The notes under the pieces are model-generated. The model was not told where the DNA came from. It ran no database searches and saw nothing but the letters and a program-made list of their open reading frames with translations. Source: Nocardioides sp. SYSU D00038 (GTDB lineage Bacteria; Actinomycetota; Actinomycetes; Propionibacteriales; Nocardioidaceae). From it: a stretch of 64,000 bases of DNA. This document shows positions 26,526 through 34,970 of the stretch, in pieces. Each line of letters begins with the position of its first letter. The first letter of the stretch is position 1. The translations under genes and the position numbers were made by a program. The stretch lies in contig NZ_JAFFJT010000005.1 of assembly GCF_016924665.1 (NCBI RefSeq), positions 62,001 to 126,000 on the forward strand, in the 5' to 3' direction.

Positions 26526-26759
26526 ATGCCGAGCAAGTCCGCCAACGTGAAGAACGAGAAGCAGTACGAGGCGCTGAAGAACAAGGGGATGTCGAAGCAG
26601 CGCGCCGCCAAGATCGCCAACACCCCGGACGCCTCCAAGAAGGGCGGCAAGTCCAGCGGGGGCGGGAAGACCAAGAGCGACAGCAGCCAGGGCGGCACCA
26701 CCGCGCAGAAGAAGAAGGCCGGCAGCAAGGGCGGCAAGGCCGCTGCGAAGAAGAGCTGA
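26526..26759 (+). CDS. Lys-rich DUF7218-like small protein
   Basis: 77 residues. An N-terminal conserved segment, NEKQYEALKNKGMSKQRAAK (about 10-30), is followed by IANTPDASKKGG and a low-complexity Lys/Gly/Ser tail that is probably disordered and could bind nucleic acid. It is a recognisable actinobacterial family of unknown function (DUF7218). GGAGGAG lies 3-9 bp before the ATG. It sits between the TPP enzyme and a flavodoxin-fold reductase, and its stop is 3 bp before the reductase start. Confidence 0.65.
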   Translation: MPSKSANVKNEKQYEALKNKGMSKQRAAKIANTPDASKKGGKSSGGGKTKSDSSQGGTTAQKKKAGSKGGKAAAKKS

Positions 26760-26762
26760 CCC

Positions 26763-27368
26763 GTGTCGCTGACCGCCCTCGTCCTGTCGTGCACGCTGAA
26801 GCCGTCGCCGGCCGACTCCAGCGCGACCCTGCTCGGCCAGGAGCTGCTCGACGCGCTCCGCGACCACGACGTCACCGGTGAGGTCGTCCGCGTCGTCGAC
26901 CACGACGTGCGGTTCGGCGTCACCACCGACGAGGGCGACGGCGACGCCTGGCCGCAGCTGCGGGCCAAGATGCTCGCCGCCGACATCCTCGTGCTAGCCA
27001 CGCCGATCTGGCTGGGCCAGCCGTCGTCGGTGGCCAAGATGGTGCTCGAGCGCTTGGACGCCGAGCTCGGCGAGACCGACGACCAGGGCCGGATGTCGAC
27101 GTACAACAAGGTCGCCGCGGTCGCCGTCGTCGGCAACGAGGACGGCGCCCACCACGTGACCGCCGAGCTGCTCCAGGCCCTCAACGACACCGGCTTCACC
27201 ATCGCGGCCAACGGGTCGACGTACTGGGTCGGCGAGGCCATGCAGGCCACCGACTACCAGGACCTCGACCCCAAGCCCGAGAAGACGGTGTCGACCACGA
27301 GGACGGCGGCCGCCAACACCGCCCACCTGGCCCGGGTGCTGACGGGTCAGGGCTACCCGCCCGCCTAG
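26763..27368 (+). CDS. Flavodoxin-fold NAD(P)H-dependent oxidoreductase
   Basis: 201 residues, one FMN_red/flavodoxin-like domain. The N-terminal strand (TALVLSCTLKPSP) leads to an FMN phosphate loop (SPADSSAT), then ILVLATPIWLGQPSSVAKMVLERLD, the conserved second FMN-binding segment. It would reduce quinones, nitro or azo groups, or protect against oxidative stress. GTG 26763 follows the previous stop by 3 bp, so it belongs to the same transcription unit. Confidence 0.8.
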   Translation: MSLTALVLSCTLKPSPADSSATLLGQELLDALRDHDVTGEVVRVVDHDVRFGVTTDEGDGDAWPQLRAKMLAADILVLATPIWLGQPSSVAKMVLERLDAELGETDDQGRMSTYNKVAAVAVVGNEDGAHHVTAELLQALNDTGFTIAANGSTYWVGEAMQATDYQDLDPKPEKTVSTTRTAAANTAHLARVLTGQGYPPA

Positions 27369-27402
27369 CCGACAGGCCCGAGCTCCCGCCCGACGCGGGC
27401 GC

Positions 27403-27433
27403 TTGACCTTGACCCTGCGTCAGGGTTGCACGG
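27403..27433 (+). promoter_or_regulatory. MerR-type elongated promoter of the ABC exporter
   Basis: TTGACC (27403-27408) is followed by a 19-bp spacer and GCACGG (27428-27433). Centred in the spacer is the perfect dyad ACCCTG-CGT-CAGGGT (27412-27426). This overlong spacer with a dyad is the signature of MerR-activated promoters. Transcription would begin at about 27440, on the ATG at 27441, so the mRNA is probably leaderless. The MerR gene at 29063 is the obvious regulator. Confidence 0.7.
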
Positions 27434-27440
27434 TGTCTCC

Positions 27441-28250
27441 ATGACATCCGAAGCAGCCATCCGGGTCGCCGGGATCACCAAGTCCTACGGCGACGCCCCC
27501 GTGCTCCGCGGCGTCGACCTCGAGGTCGCGCGCGGCAGCATCTTCGCCCTGCTCGGCTCCAACGGAGCCGGCAAGACCACCCTCGTCAAGATCCTCAGCA
27601 CGCTGCTGCGGGCCGACAGCGGCACCGCGGTCGTGCACGGGCACGACGTCGCCACCCAGGCTGAGCGGGTCCGCGAGGCGATCAGCCTCACCGGCCAGTT
27701 CGCGGCCGTCGACGACATCCTGACCGGGCGCGAGAACCTGGTGCTGGTCGCCCGGCTGCGCCACGTCGACGACCCGGGCTCGACGGCCGACGAGCTGCTC
27801 GCCCGGTTCGCCCTCACCGAGGCCGGCGGCCGACGTGTGGCGACGTACTCCGGCGGCATGCGCCGGCGGCTCGACATCGCCATGAGCCTGATCGGCGACC
27901 CGCCCGTGGTCTTCCTCGACGAGCCGACGACCGGCCTCGACCCCCAGGGTCGGCTCGAGGTCTGGCGCGCGGTCCGGGAGATCGCCGGGGGCGGCACCAC
28001 GGTGCTGCTCACCACGCAGTACCTCGAGGAGGCCGAGCAGCTCGCCGACCGGATCGCGATCCTCCACCGCGGCCGGATCATCGTCGACGGCACCCTCGCC
28101 GAGCTCAAGGCGCTGCTGCCGGCCGCGGAGGTGCAGTACGTCGAGGGGCAGCCGAGCCTCGAGGACGTCTTCCTCGCCCTCGTCGGCGACGACGACCCGA
28201 CCCACCCGTCCGACAGCGACGCCGCCGAGCCGGCCGACACCCACCAGTGA
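27441..28250 (+). CDS. ABC transporter ATP-binding protein, DrrA-like drug exporter
   Basis: 269 residues from ATG 27441; an upstream in-frame TTG lies inside the promoter. One nucleotide-binding domain: Walker A GSNGAGKTT (about 36), Q-loop in LTGQFAAVDD, signature YSGGM (about 137), Walker B VVFLDEPT and the D-loop, then the H-region replaced by Gln (LLTTQYLEE), as in DrrA. The LTGQF...LTGRENL segment is typical of daunorubicin-resistance exporters. It pairs with the permease at 28262. Confidence 0.9.
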   Translation: MTSEAAIRVAGITKSYGDAPVLRGVDLEVARGSIFALLGSNGAGKTTLVKILSTLLRADSGTAVVHGHDVATQAERVREAISLTGQFAAVDDILTGRENLVLVARLRHVDDPGSTADELLARFALTEAGGRRVATYSGGMRRRLDIAMSLIGDPPVVFLDEPTTGLDPQGRLEVWRAVREIAGGGTTVLLTTQYLEEAEQLADRIAILHRGRIIVDGTLAELKALLPAAEVQYVEGQPSLEDVFLALVGDDDPTHPSDSDAAEPADTHQ

Positions 28251-28261
28251 GGGAACGACGC

Positions 28262-29026
28262 ATGACCAAGCACCTCCTCGGCGACACCGCCACCCTGACC
28301 GGGCGCTCCCTGCGGCACGTGCTGCGCAGCCCCGACACGATCATCACCACCGCGGTCACCCCGATCGTGATGATGCTGCTCTTCGTCTACGTCTTCGGCA
28401 GCGCGATCGAGACCGGCCACGACAGCAGCTACGTCAACTACCTGCTGCCCGGCATCCTGCTGATCACCGTCGCCTCCGGCGTCGCCTACACCTCCTACCG
28501 CCTCTTCCTCGACCTGCAGGGCGGCATCTTCGAGCGGTTCCACTCGATGCCGATCGCCCGCTCCGCGACGTTGTGGGCCCACGTGCTGACCTCGCTGGTG
28601 GCCAACCTGGTCTCGCTCGTGCTGGTCGTGCTGGTCGCCCTGGCGATGGGCTTCCGCTCGGGGGCAGGCGTCCTGGCCTGGCTCGGCGTGGTCGGCATCC
28701 TGGTGCTGTTCACCCTGGCGCTGACCTGGCTCGCCGTGATCGCCGGCCTCGCCGCCAAGTCGACCGACGGCGCCGGGGGCTTCGCCTATCCCCTGCTGTT
28801 CCTGCCGTTCCTCAGCTCGGCGTTCGTGCCCACCGACGGCATGCCCGGCCCGGTGCGGGTGTTCGCCGAGCACCAGCCGGTCACCTCGGTCGTCGACACG
28901 CTGCGCAACCTCTACGCCGAGCAGCCCGTCGGCAGCGAAGGCTGGCTCGCACTCGCCTGGTGCGTCGGCCTCCTCGTCCTCGCCTACGGTCTCGCCATGG
29001 CGGCGTACCGTCGCCGGCTCGCCTGA
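28262..29026 (+). CDS. ABC-2 permease, DrrB-like
   Basis: 254 residues from ATG 28262, with GGGA upstream. A GTG that overlaps the previous stop (28247) is in frame but has no ribosome site. Six helices of the ABC-2 fold are visible, including TPIVMMLLFVYVFGSAI near the N-terminus, the cytoplasmic loop ERFHSMPIARS after TM2, and LFLPFLSSAFVPTDGMP near TM5, all typical of DrrB. With the ATPase it forms a two-gene drug or lipid exporter under the following MerR regulator. Confidence 0.88.
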   Translation: MTKHLLGDTATLTGRSLRHVLRSPDTIITTAVTPIVMMLLFVYVFGSAIETGHDSSYVNYLLPGILLITVASGVAYTSYRLFLDLQGGIFERFHSMPIARSATLWAHVLTSLVANLVSLVLVVLVALAMGFRSGAGVLAWLGVVGILVLFTLALTWLAVIAGLAAKSTDGAGGFAYPLLFLPFLSSAFVPTDGMPGPVRVFAEHQPVTSVVDTLRNLYAEQPVGSEGWLALAWCVGLLVLAYGLAMAAYRRRLA

Positions 29027-29062
29027 CCCGCGCGGCAGGATGGCCCCGGACGGAGGTGGGAC

Positions 29063-29866
29063 GTGCTGACCATCAGCCAGCTCGCGGACTACGCCGGCGT
29101 GACGGTGCGCGCGGTGCGGCACTACCACGCCAAGGGGCTGCTGCCCGAGCCCGAGCGCGACCACTCCGGCTACCGGCGCTACGACGCCGCGGCGGTCGTC
29201 CAGCTGATCCGGATCAGGACGCTCGCCGAGGCCGGCGTCCCGCTCTCCCGCGTGCAGGAGCTGCTCGAGGCCGACGAGGAGCAGTTCGCGACGGCGGTGC
29301 GGGAGATCGACCGCCGGCTGCGCGCCGAGATCCGCGAGCGGCAGCAGCACCGCGCTCGGGTGGCGCAGCTGGCGGCCGGTGACAGCCTGGCACTGCCGCC
29401 CGAGGCCGTCGCGTACGTCGACCGGCTCCGCGAGCTCGGCGTCCCGCAGCGGGTCGTCGACATGGAGCGCGACGCCTGGATCCTGGTGGCCGCCCAGCTG
29501 CCCGACCAGATGGGCCCGCTGATGGCCCTGAAGAGCGCCCAGCTCGAGACCCCGGCCGTCACCGAGCTCTACCGCGACATGGTCGACGTGGCCGACTGGG
29601 ACGCCGACGACCCACGGCTCCCGGCCTTCGCCGACCGGCTGGTCGCGCTCATCGAGGAGTCGTCGGAGGGCTGGGAGGACTACGAGTCCGCGGGCGAGTT
29701 CGCGCTCGACGACGGCGTGGTCGCCCTCCTCGACCGGATCTTCCTCGACTCGGTGCCGGTCGCCCCACGACTGCTCGTGCTGCTCGAGCAGCGCGGCTAC
29801 CGGGGCTGGACACGCCTCGAGCGGATCGACTGTCCGCCCGAGGCGCCGGCGTCCCGCGGCAGCTGA
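29063..29866 (+). CDS. MerR-family transcriptional regulator
   Basis: 267 residues. The N-terminal MerR winged helix (1-70, with LTISQLADYAGVTVRAVRHYHAKGLLPEP and SGYRRYD) is followed by a coiled-coil dimer helix (about 75-115) and a 140-residue C-terminal domain without a recognised drug-binding signature. GTG 29063 is preceded by GGAGGTGGGA. It closes the exporter operon, 36 bp after the permease, and the upstream promoter at 27403 has the MerR geometry, so this protein probably activates its own operon on drug binding. Confidence 0.88.
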   Translation: MLTISQLADYAGVTVRAVRHYHAKGLLPEPERDHSGYRRYDAAAVVQLIRIRTLAEAGVPLSRVQELLEADEEQFATAVREIDRRLRAEIRERQQHRARVAQLAAGDSLALPPEAVAYVDRLRELGVPQRVVDMERDAWILVAAQLPDQMGPLMALKSAQLETPAVTELYRDMVDVADWDADDPRLPAFADRLVALIEESSEGWEDYESAGEFALDDGVVALLDRIFLDSVPVAPRLLVLLEQRGYRGWTRLERIDCPPEAPASRGS

Positions 29867-29874
29867 CCGGCCCG

Positions 29875-31071
29875 TCACCCGGACCGGAGCGCCTCGGTCG
29901 GGGAGAGGCGGGCCGCCCTGGCCGCCGGGTAGACGCCGGCCAGCACCCCGATCCCGACGGCCGCGAGCAGGCCGTAGCCGACGGCCGCCGCCGGCAGCGC
30001 GTACGGCTGCTCGTTCCACACGGTGTAGCCCCGGGTGACCCCGGCGCCGCCGAGCACCCCCAGCACGCCGCCGCCGACGGACAGCAGCACCGCCTCGACG
30101 AGGAACTGCACCCGGATGTGCCCGCGCGTCGCACCGAGGGCACGCCGGAGCCCGATCTCGCCGCGACGCTCGAGCACGGACATGACCATCACGTTCGCCG
30201 TGCCGACGGCGCCCACGACCAGCGCCACGGCGCCGAGACCGAGGAAGAGCGAGGTGAACGCGTCCTCGGCCGCCGCCTTGGCCTCCAGCGCGTCGGAGGG
30301 CCGCGAGACGTCGACGTTCTCGGGCGCCTCGGGGTTGGCCTGGGCCGCGAGCACCGAGGCCACGTCGTCGACGACGTCGGCGTCGGCGCGGACGTAGAGC
30401 CGGGTGGGCGCGAGATCGTCCTCGACGTAGGCCTCTGCGGCGGCGTAGCCCACGAGGACCGAGCGGTCGAGGTCGGGCGCCAGCGGCAGCTCGTCCATGA
30501 TCCCGACGACCAGCCACGAGCGTCCGCCGATCCACACCGAGGTCCGACCGTCGACCTCGGTGAGGCCCAACCGTTCCGCCGCGACCGCACCGAGCACGGC
30601 CGTCGGGTACGCACCGATCGCGTCGTCGAGGAACCGACCCTCCGCCATCGTCCCGGCCAGGGCGTCGAGCGTGCTCGCCTCGGCGGCCCTCAGCGAGATG
30701 CCCTGGGTCTGGTCGGGGTCGGCGAGCGAGCTGCGCAGCACGGACTCCCCGAGCTCGGTGACCATGGCGACCGACTGCACCGGTGCGATGTTGCGGACAC
30801 CGGCTGCGGCGGTGTCGGGCAGCGTGGTGTCGTCGCCCAACCCGAAGCCCTCGCCCGACTCCGCCTGCAGCAGGTTGGTGCCCAGCTCGTCGAGCTGGTC
30901 GAGGAGGTCGGCCTGCGAGGACCTCGAGATGCCCAGCACGCTGACCACGGTCGCGACTCCGATGGCGATGCCGAGGGCGGAGAGCACGCTGCGGACCTTC
31001 CTCGAGCGCAGGGCCACGCCGCTGACCCGAGCCTGGTCGACCAGGCGCACCCGCGACCGAAGCCGGCTCAC
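29875..31071 (-). CDS. MacB-like ABC transporter permease
   Basis: 398 residues from GTG 31071, which overlaps the ATPase stop by four bases (GTGA). MacB_PCD plus FtsX architecture: TM1 at about 22-45 (VRSVLSALGIAIGVATVVSVLGI), a large extracytoplasmic domain (50-265) and three C-terminal helices (about 270-385) with the cytoplasmic LERRGEIGLRRALGATRGHIRVQFLVEA segment. The FtsX half ends ARLSPTEALRSG, as in the family. It forms the membrane part of a MacAB-type exporter or mechanotransducer. Confidence 0.88.
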   Translation of the reverse strand: MSRLRSRVRLVDQARVSGVALRSRKVRSVLSALGIAIGVATVVSVLGISRSSQADLLDQLDELGTNLLQAESGEGFGLGDDTTLPDTAAAGVRNIAPVQSVAMVTELGESVLRSSLADPDQTQGISLRAAEASTLDALAGTMAEGRFLDDAIGAYPTAVLGAVAAERLGLTEVDGRTSVWIGGRSWLVVGIMDELPLAPDLDRSVLVGYAAAEAYVEDDLAPTRLYVRADADVVDDVASVLAAQANPEAPENVDVSRPSDALEAKAAAEDAFTSLFLGLGAVALVVGAVGTANVMVMSVLERRGEIGLRRALGATRGHIRVQFLVEAVLLSVGGGVLGVLGGAGVTRGYTVWNEQPYALPAAAVGYGLLAAVGIGVLAGVYPAARAARLSPTEALRSG

Positions 31072-31763
31072 CGCAGGCCCCCGGCCACGGACGCGAGTGA
31101 GTCGGCGTGGACGAGGCCGTCCCTGATCTCGACCCGGCGCTGCATCGCGGCGGCCACCTCGTGCTCGTGGGTGATGACCACGACCGTGGTTCCCTGGGCG
31201 TGCAGCTCGCCGAGCAGGGCCAGCACCTCGGCACCGGAGCGGCTGTCGAGGTTGCCGGTGGGCTCGTCGGCGAACACGATCGCCGGACGGTTGAGCAGTG
31301 CCCGCGCGATCGCGACGCGCTGGCGCTCGCCTCCCGACATCAGCCGAGGGTCGTGCTCGAGCCGGTGCCCCAGGCCGACCCGTCGCAGCGCCTCGCGGGC
31401 CCGGTGGGTGCGCTCGTGGCGGCGTACGCCCCGATAGAGCAGCCCCTGCGCGACGTTGTCGGTCGCACTCACCCCGTCGAGGAGGTGGAAGGACTGGAAC
31501 ACGAACCCGATCCGGTGCGACCGCAGGCCCGCGAGCTCCGCCTCCGACATCTCGGAGGTGTCGCGGTCGTCGACCACGACCGTGCCCGAGGTCGGCCGGT
31601 CGAGGGTGCCGACGATGTGCAGCAGCGTGGACTTCCCCGACCCGGACGGTCCGACGACGGCGACCTGCTCGCCGTGGCCGATCGTCAACGAGATTCCGTG
31701 CAGCACCTCGAGGTCGCCGTAGCTCTTGCGCACGTCTCGTACGTCGAGGACGGGCCCGCTCAT
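31068..31763 (-). CDS. MacB/LolD-type ABC ATPase
   Basis: 231 residues. Walker A GPSGSGKST (about 39), Q-loop FVFQSFHLLDGVSATDNV, signature LMSGGERQRVAIARALLNRP, Walker B IVFADEPTGNLDS and the H-loop VVITHEHEVA are all intact. The FQSFHLL and GNLDSRSG elements mark the MacB/LolD class. ATG 31763 overlaps the stop of the membrane-fusion gene (ATGA) and its own stop overlaps the permease start, so the three genes are translationally coupled. Confidence 0.92.
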   Translation of the reverse strand: MSGPVLDVRDVRKSYGDLEVLHGISLTIGHGEQVAVVGPSGSGKSTLLHIVGTLDRPTSGTVVVDDRDTSEMSEAELAGLRSHRIGFVFQSFHLLDGVSATDNVAQGLLYRGVRRHERTHRAREALRRVGLGHRLEHDPRLMSGGERQRVAIARALLNRPAIVFADEPTGNLDSRSGAEVLALLGELHAQGTTVVVITHEHEVAAAMQRRVEIRDGLVHADSLASVAGGLR

Positions 31764-32845
31764 GCCGGCACCACCACGGTGTCGCCGAGGTCGAGGCCGC
31801 CGAGGATCTCGACGTAGCCGTCGGCGTAGAGCCCGGGCTCCACGGCGGTGAGCACCGGTGTCCCCGCCCCCTCCACCAGCTGGACGGCGAAGCCACCCTC
31901 GGCCAGGGCGACCAGTGCGGTCACCGGGACGGCGACCACGCCCTTCTTGGTGTCGCGAGCGAGGTCGACGCTCACGGTCGCCACGTCGAGGTCGGCGACC
32001 TTCCCCGGCCTCCTGACGGCGAGCTCGACCGGGAGGGTCGACGTCTCCGTGCCGTCGGCGGCGGTGGTCGTCTCGACCTCGCCGACCGACGACACCGTCG
32101 CCCTGATCGTGGTGCCGTCGGGCAGCGTGACCGTCGCCTTCGCGCCCAGCTCGGCCAGCGACTCGTCCGACGGGTCGAGGTCGACGTTGACGACGCGATC
32201 GAGCCCCGAGGCGGCGTAGAGCTCCACCGGTGTCCCAGGGAGCAGCGGCTGCCCGACCTCCACCGCGTGCGCACCCACGCGCAGCGCCTCCTCGACGACC
32301 ACGAAGTCGCTCGGTGCGGCGACCCCGTCCTCGGCCACGCCGAGGTCCTCCTGGAGGTCGAGCAGGGCGGCCTCGGTGTAGGAGGTGAACTCCTGGTCGA
32401 CCGTCCCCGGGTCGTAGCCGAGCCGCTCCAGGTTGCGCTCGAGCTGGCGCACGTCCTTGCCGCCCTCGACCCCCTCGTGGAGGTCGCGCCACATCGGCAG
32501 CGTGCCGAGCAGCACCACGACCGGCAGGTCGTCCACCCGGTAGGCGACGTCCCCGCGCCGGAGCACGCTCGCCTCCTCGGGCAGCGCGGTCAACGTGCCC
32601 TCGCCGTTCGCGGTGACCGTGACCGCACCGGCGTACTCCAAGGTGCCGGTCACCCGCTCCGAGTCGACCAGGGTGCGGCGCTCGGCGGTGGTGGTCGCGC
32701 GGGTCGCGGGGGCGTCCGCGCCGTCGTCCGCGGCGGCGTCGACGTCGCGCTGCCAGAGGTACGCCGTGCCTCCGGCCACCGCCACGGCGACGACCACCAC
32801 CCCGAGCGCCGCCCGCCGCACCCGCGGCACCGCGAGCACCGTCAC
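31760..32845 (-). CDS. Membrane-fusion/HlyD-like accessory protein of the MacAB-type exporter
   Basis: 361 residues from GTG 32845. One N-terminal helix (about 13-30) anchors it. A peptidoglycan-binding-1-like domain follows (about 115-185, with DVRQLERNLERLGYDPGTVDQEFTSYTEAA, shown here in part), then beta-barrel/lipoyl-like regions (about 200-360). This HlyD-like protein with an embedded PGB domain is the usual Gram-positive partner of MacB-type pumps, replacing the periplasmic adaptor. The start overlaps the upstream lipoprotein stop (GTGA). Confidence 0.8.
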   Translation of the reverse strand: MTVLAVPRVRRAALGVVVVAVAVAGGTAYLWQRDVDAAADDGADAPATRATTTAERRTLVDSERVTGTLEYAGAVTVTANGEGTLTALPEEASVLRRGDVAYRVDDLPVVVLLGTLPMWRDLHEGVEGGKDVRQLERNLERLGYDPGTVDQEFTSYTEAALLDLQEDLGVAEDGVAAPSDFVVVEEALRVGAHAVEVGQPLLPGTPVELYAASGLDRVVNVDLDPSDESLAELGAKATVTLPDGTTIRATVSSVGEVETTTAADGTETSTLPVELAVRRPGKVADLDVATVSVDLARDTKKGVVAVPVTALVALAEGGFAVQLVEGAGTPVLTAVEPGLYADGYVEILGGLDLGDTVVVPA

Positions 32846-33423
32846 GGGCGCATCCCCTGGTCCATGCCGGACTCCTCCATGCAGGTCTCCTGCGCCTCCC
32901 GGAACGCCGGGTCCTCGGGGTCGACACCCTCCGGCGGACCGAACCGGACCATGCCGCCCTGGAAGTCCGGGTCGGGCATGTCGATGCCGTTGTCGCGCAT
33001 GCACTGGGCGAAGGCGAGCACCCGGTCCTGCATCTCCGAGCGGTCCTCCGGCGACAGCTCGCCGCCGAAGTCGGGGCGCAGGTCCGCGCAGGCCTCCTGG
33101 GCCGCCTCGAGCGTCGCCTCGTCGGGCAGCTTGCCGGGCCCGCCCCCCGCGCGGAGCTGGAGGCGGCCGTCCTCGTCCACCTGCGGGTCGGGCATGTCGA
33201 CGCCGTTCTCGCGCATGCACTGCGCGAACGCCAGCGCCTGCTCCTCGGCCGACTTCGTCTCGTCGCCCCCGTCCCCGTCCCCGTCCCCGTCGTCGCCGCT
33301 CTCGTCGGCGGTGGCGGGCTCCTCGAGGCTGGCCACCCCGGTGGCTCCGTCGTCCTCCGACCCGCACGCGCTGGCGGCGAACAGCAAGGCGGCGAACCAC
33401 AGCGCCGCACCCAGTCGTCTCAT
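32842..33423 (-). CDS. Lipoprotein with two AFAQCMRxNGxDMPDP repeats
   Basis: 193 residues from ATG 33423; an in-frame GTG further up would add nine non-signal residues. A type II signal peptide ends in the lipobox FAASAC (Cys near residue 20). A low-complexity acidic DGDGDGD stretch (coding repeat gtcccc) follows, then two copies of an about 60-residue unit that each begin LAFAQCMRxNGxDMPDP and contain further cysteines (QEAC, QETC), suggesting disulfides or metal binding. Function unknown; the family often sits beside MacAB-like genes. It heads the four-gene coupled exporter operon. Confidence 0.75.
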   Translation of the reverse strand: MRRLGAALWFAALLFAASACGSEDDGATGVASLEEPATADESGDDGDGDGDGGDETKSAEEQALAFAQCMRENGVDMPDPQVDEDGRLQLRAGGGPGKLPDEATLEAAQEACADLRPDFGGELSPEDRSEMQDRVLAFAQCMRDNGIDMPDPDFQGGMVRFGPPEGVDPEDPAFREAQETCMEESGMDQGMRP

Positions 33424-33539
33424 CTCTCCTGGCCTTTCCGTCGCGGGCACGTCGTGGCCCGGGTGACGGCGACGCTAGGAAGCCCGTTCGTGGGCTCGGC
33501 CAAGGACGGCTGAGAGGATCGTGAAGGACCGCTGGGGAG

Positions 33540-34970
33540 TCAGTGGGCGGGGCCGGCGACGGTGAAGCCGACCTCGCTCCCGCCTCCGTCGCGAGGCAGG
33601 AAGAACGTCGTGCCGCCGTGCCGCTCGGCGACGTCGGCCACGATCGCGAGACCGAGGCCGGAGCCGGGCAGCTCGCGGGCCTCGGCCGAGCGCCAGAACC
33701 TCCCGAAGGCCGCCGCCCGGTCGGCCGGCGGCAGCCCACGGCCTCGGTCGCTGACCGTCACCGTGCGGGCGCGCACGGACACGCCGACCGGGCCGGACGA
33801 GAACTTGAGCGCGTTGTCGAGGAGGTTGACGACCGCGCGCTCGAGCGCCGCCGGGTCGCCGAGGACCGGCTCGATACCCTCCTCGACGTCGATCTCCAGG
33901 CGTCGCCCGGGGTCGCGCCGCTGCGCCCGGTCGACGGCCCGGAGGGCGACCTCGTCGAGGCGCACGGGCACGACGTCGCCGGTCGCGCCTCCGCGCGCGA
34001 TCTCACCCAGCTCGGCGATCAGGTCGGTGAGCTCCTCGACCTGGCCGAGGACCGCGCGTCCGACCCGTCGACGCTCCTCCGGCGAGAGCGGTCGGCCCCG
34101 GTCGTCGGCACGCAGCAGCCACTCGACGTGGGTGCGGAGGCTGGTGACCGGGGTGCGCAGCTCGTGGCTGGCGTCGGCGACCAGCTGTTGCTGTCGCGCC
34201 CGCGACGCCGCGAGCCGGGTGGTCATCGCGTTGAACGAGGAGGTCAGGCGGGCGACCTCGTCGCGCGGCGCGGCCCCCGAGGGCGCGGCGTCGTAGCGCA
34301 GGGGCACGCTCAGGTCGTCGGTGGCCGCGACGTGCTCGGCGGCGTCGGCCACCCGCTCGACCGGGCGCAGCGTGGTGCGGGCGACGTACCACCCGGCCAG
34401 CGCGGCGAGCAGCACGCCGAGACCCGCGGCGAGACCGAGGACCCAGGCGAGCCGGCCCAGCGTCGCGTTGACCTCCTCGAGCGACCGCACGGTCTGCACG
34501 GCGGAGCCGCCGTCGAGGGGTCGCGTGAGCACCCGCACGTCGTCGCCGTCGGTGTCGACGGCGTCGCGCATCACCTCGCCCCTGCCGTCTGTGGCGACGG
34601 CGAGCTCCTCGGCCGTGGGCTCGAGGATCGGCGTCTCCCGCCCCAGGCTGCAGATCTGCCCGCTGGCGAGGATGACCTGCACGTTCGCGACCAGCCGGTC
34701 CCCCTCGGACGTCCGCGGGAGGTCCTGGCAGAGCCGCGCCGCCACGTCGGGCAGCGGGGCCGGCAGCTCGTCGCGCGCCGCGTCCGCCGCGAGCCGCACG
34801 CTGCGCACCACGGTCGGTGCCTCCAGCGAGGCGTCGACCTGGGCCCGCATCGTCTCGCGCGCGGCCACCCAGGCGACCACGCTGGCCGCGACGATGCCGA
34901 GGGCGACGGCCGCCGCGCAGAGCAGCGCGAGGCGGGAGCGGATGGTCAGCCTGCGCACCACGGCGGTCAT
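33540..34970 (-). CDS. Sensor histidine kinase (OmpR-system, MprB-like)
   Basis: 476 residues. TM1 (about 15-38), an extracytoplasmic sensor domain (40-170), TM2 (about 175-200), HAMP (200-255), HisKA with the phospho-acceptor in DASHELRTPVTSLRTHVEWL (about 275), and HATPase with the N box (NLLDNALKFS), G1 box (SDRGRGLP) and G2 box (GSGLGLAIV). ATG 34970 overlaps the response-regulator stop (ATGA). Given its position, it probably senses an envelope or peptide signal and controls the downstream exporter operon. Confidence 0.9.
   Translation of the reverse strand: MTAVVRRLTIRSRLALLCAAAVALGIVAASVVAWVAARETMRAQVDASLEAPTVVRSVRLAADAARDELPAPLPDVAARLCQDLPRTSEGDRLVANVQVILASGQICSLGRETPILEPTAEELAVATDGRGEVMRDAVDTDGDDVRVLTRPLDGGSAVQTVRSLEEVNATLGRLAWVLGLAAGLGVLLAALAGWYVARTTLRPVERVADAAEHVAATDDLSVPLRYDAAPSGAAPRDEVARLTSSFNAMTTRLAASRARQQQLVADASHELRTPVTSLRTHVEWLLRADDRGRPLSPEERRRVGRAVLGQVEELTDLIAELGEIARGGATGDVVPVRLDEVALRAVDRAQRRDPGRRLEIDVEEGIEPVLGDPAALERAVVNLLDNALKFSSGPVGVSVRARTVTVSDRGRGLPPADRAAAFGRFWRSAEARELPGSGLGLAIVADVAERHGGTTFFLPRDGGGSEVGFTVAGPAH

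Noticed and set aside
24261..26903. An 880-codon minus-strand frame
   Set aside because: Antisense shadow of the TPP enzyme and its neighbours, with Arg/Val/Gly/His-rich composition.
33423..33450. Upstream GTG start of the AFAQCMR lipoprotein
   Set aside because: It would place nine polar residues before the signal peptide. ATG 33423 gives a normal type II signal.
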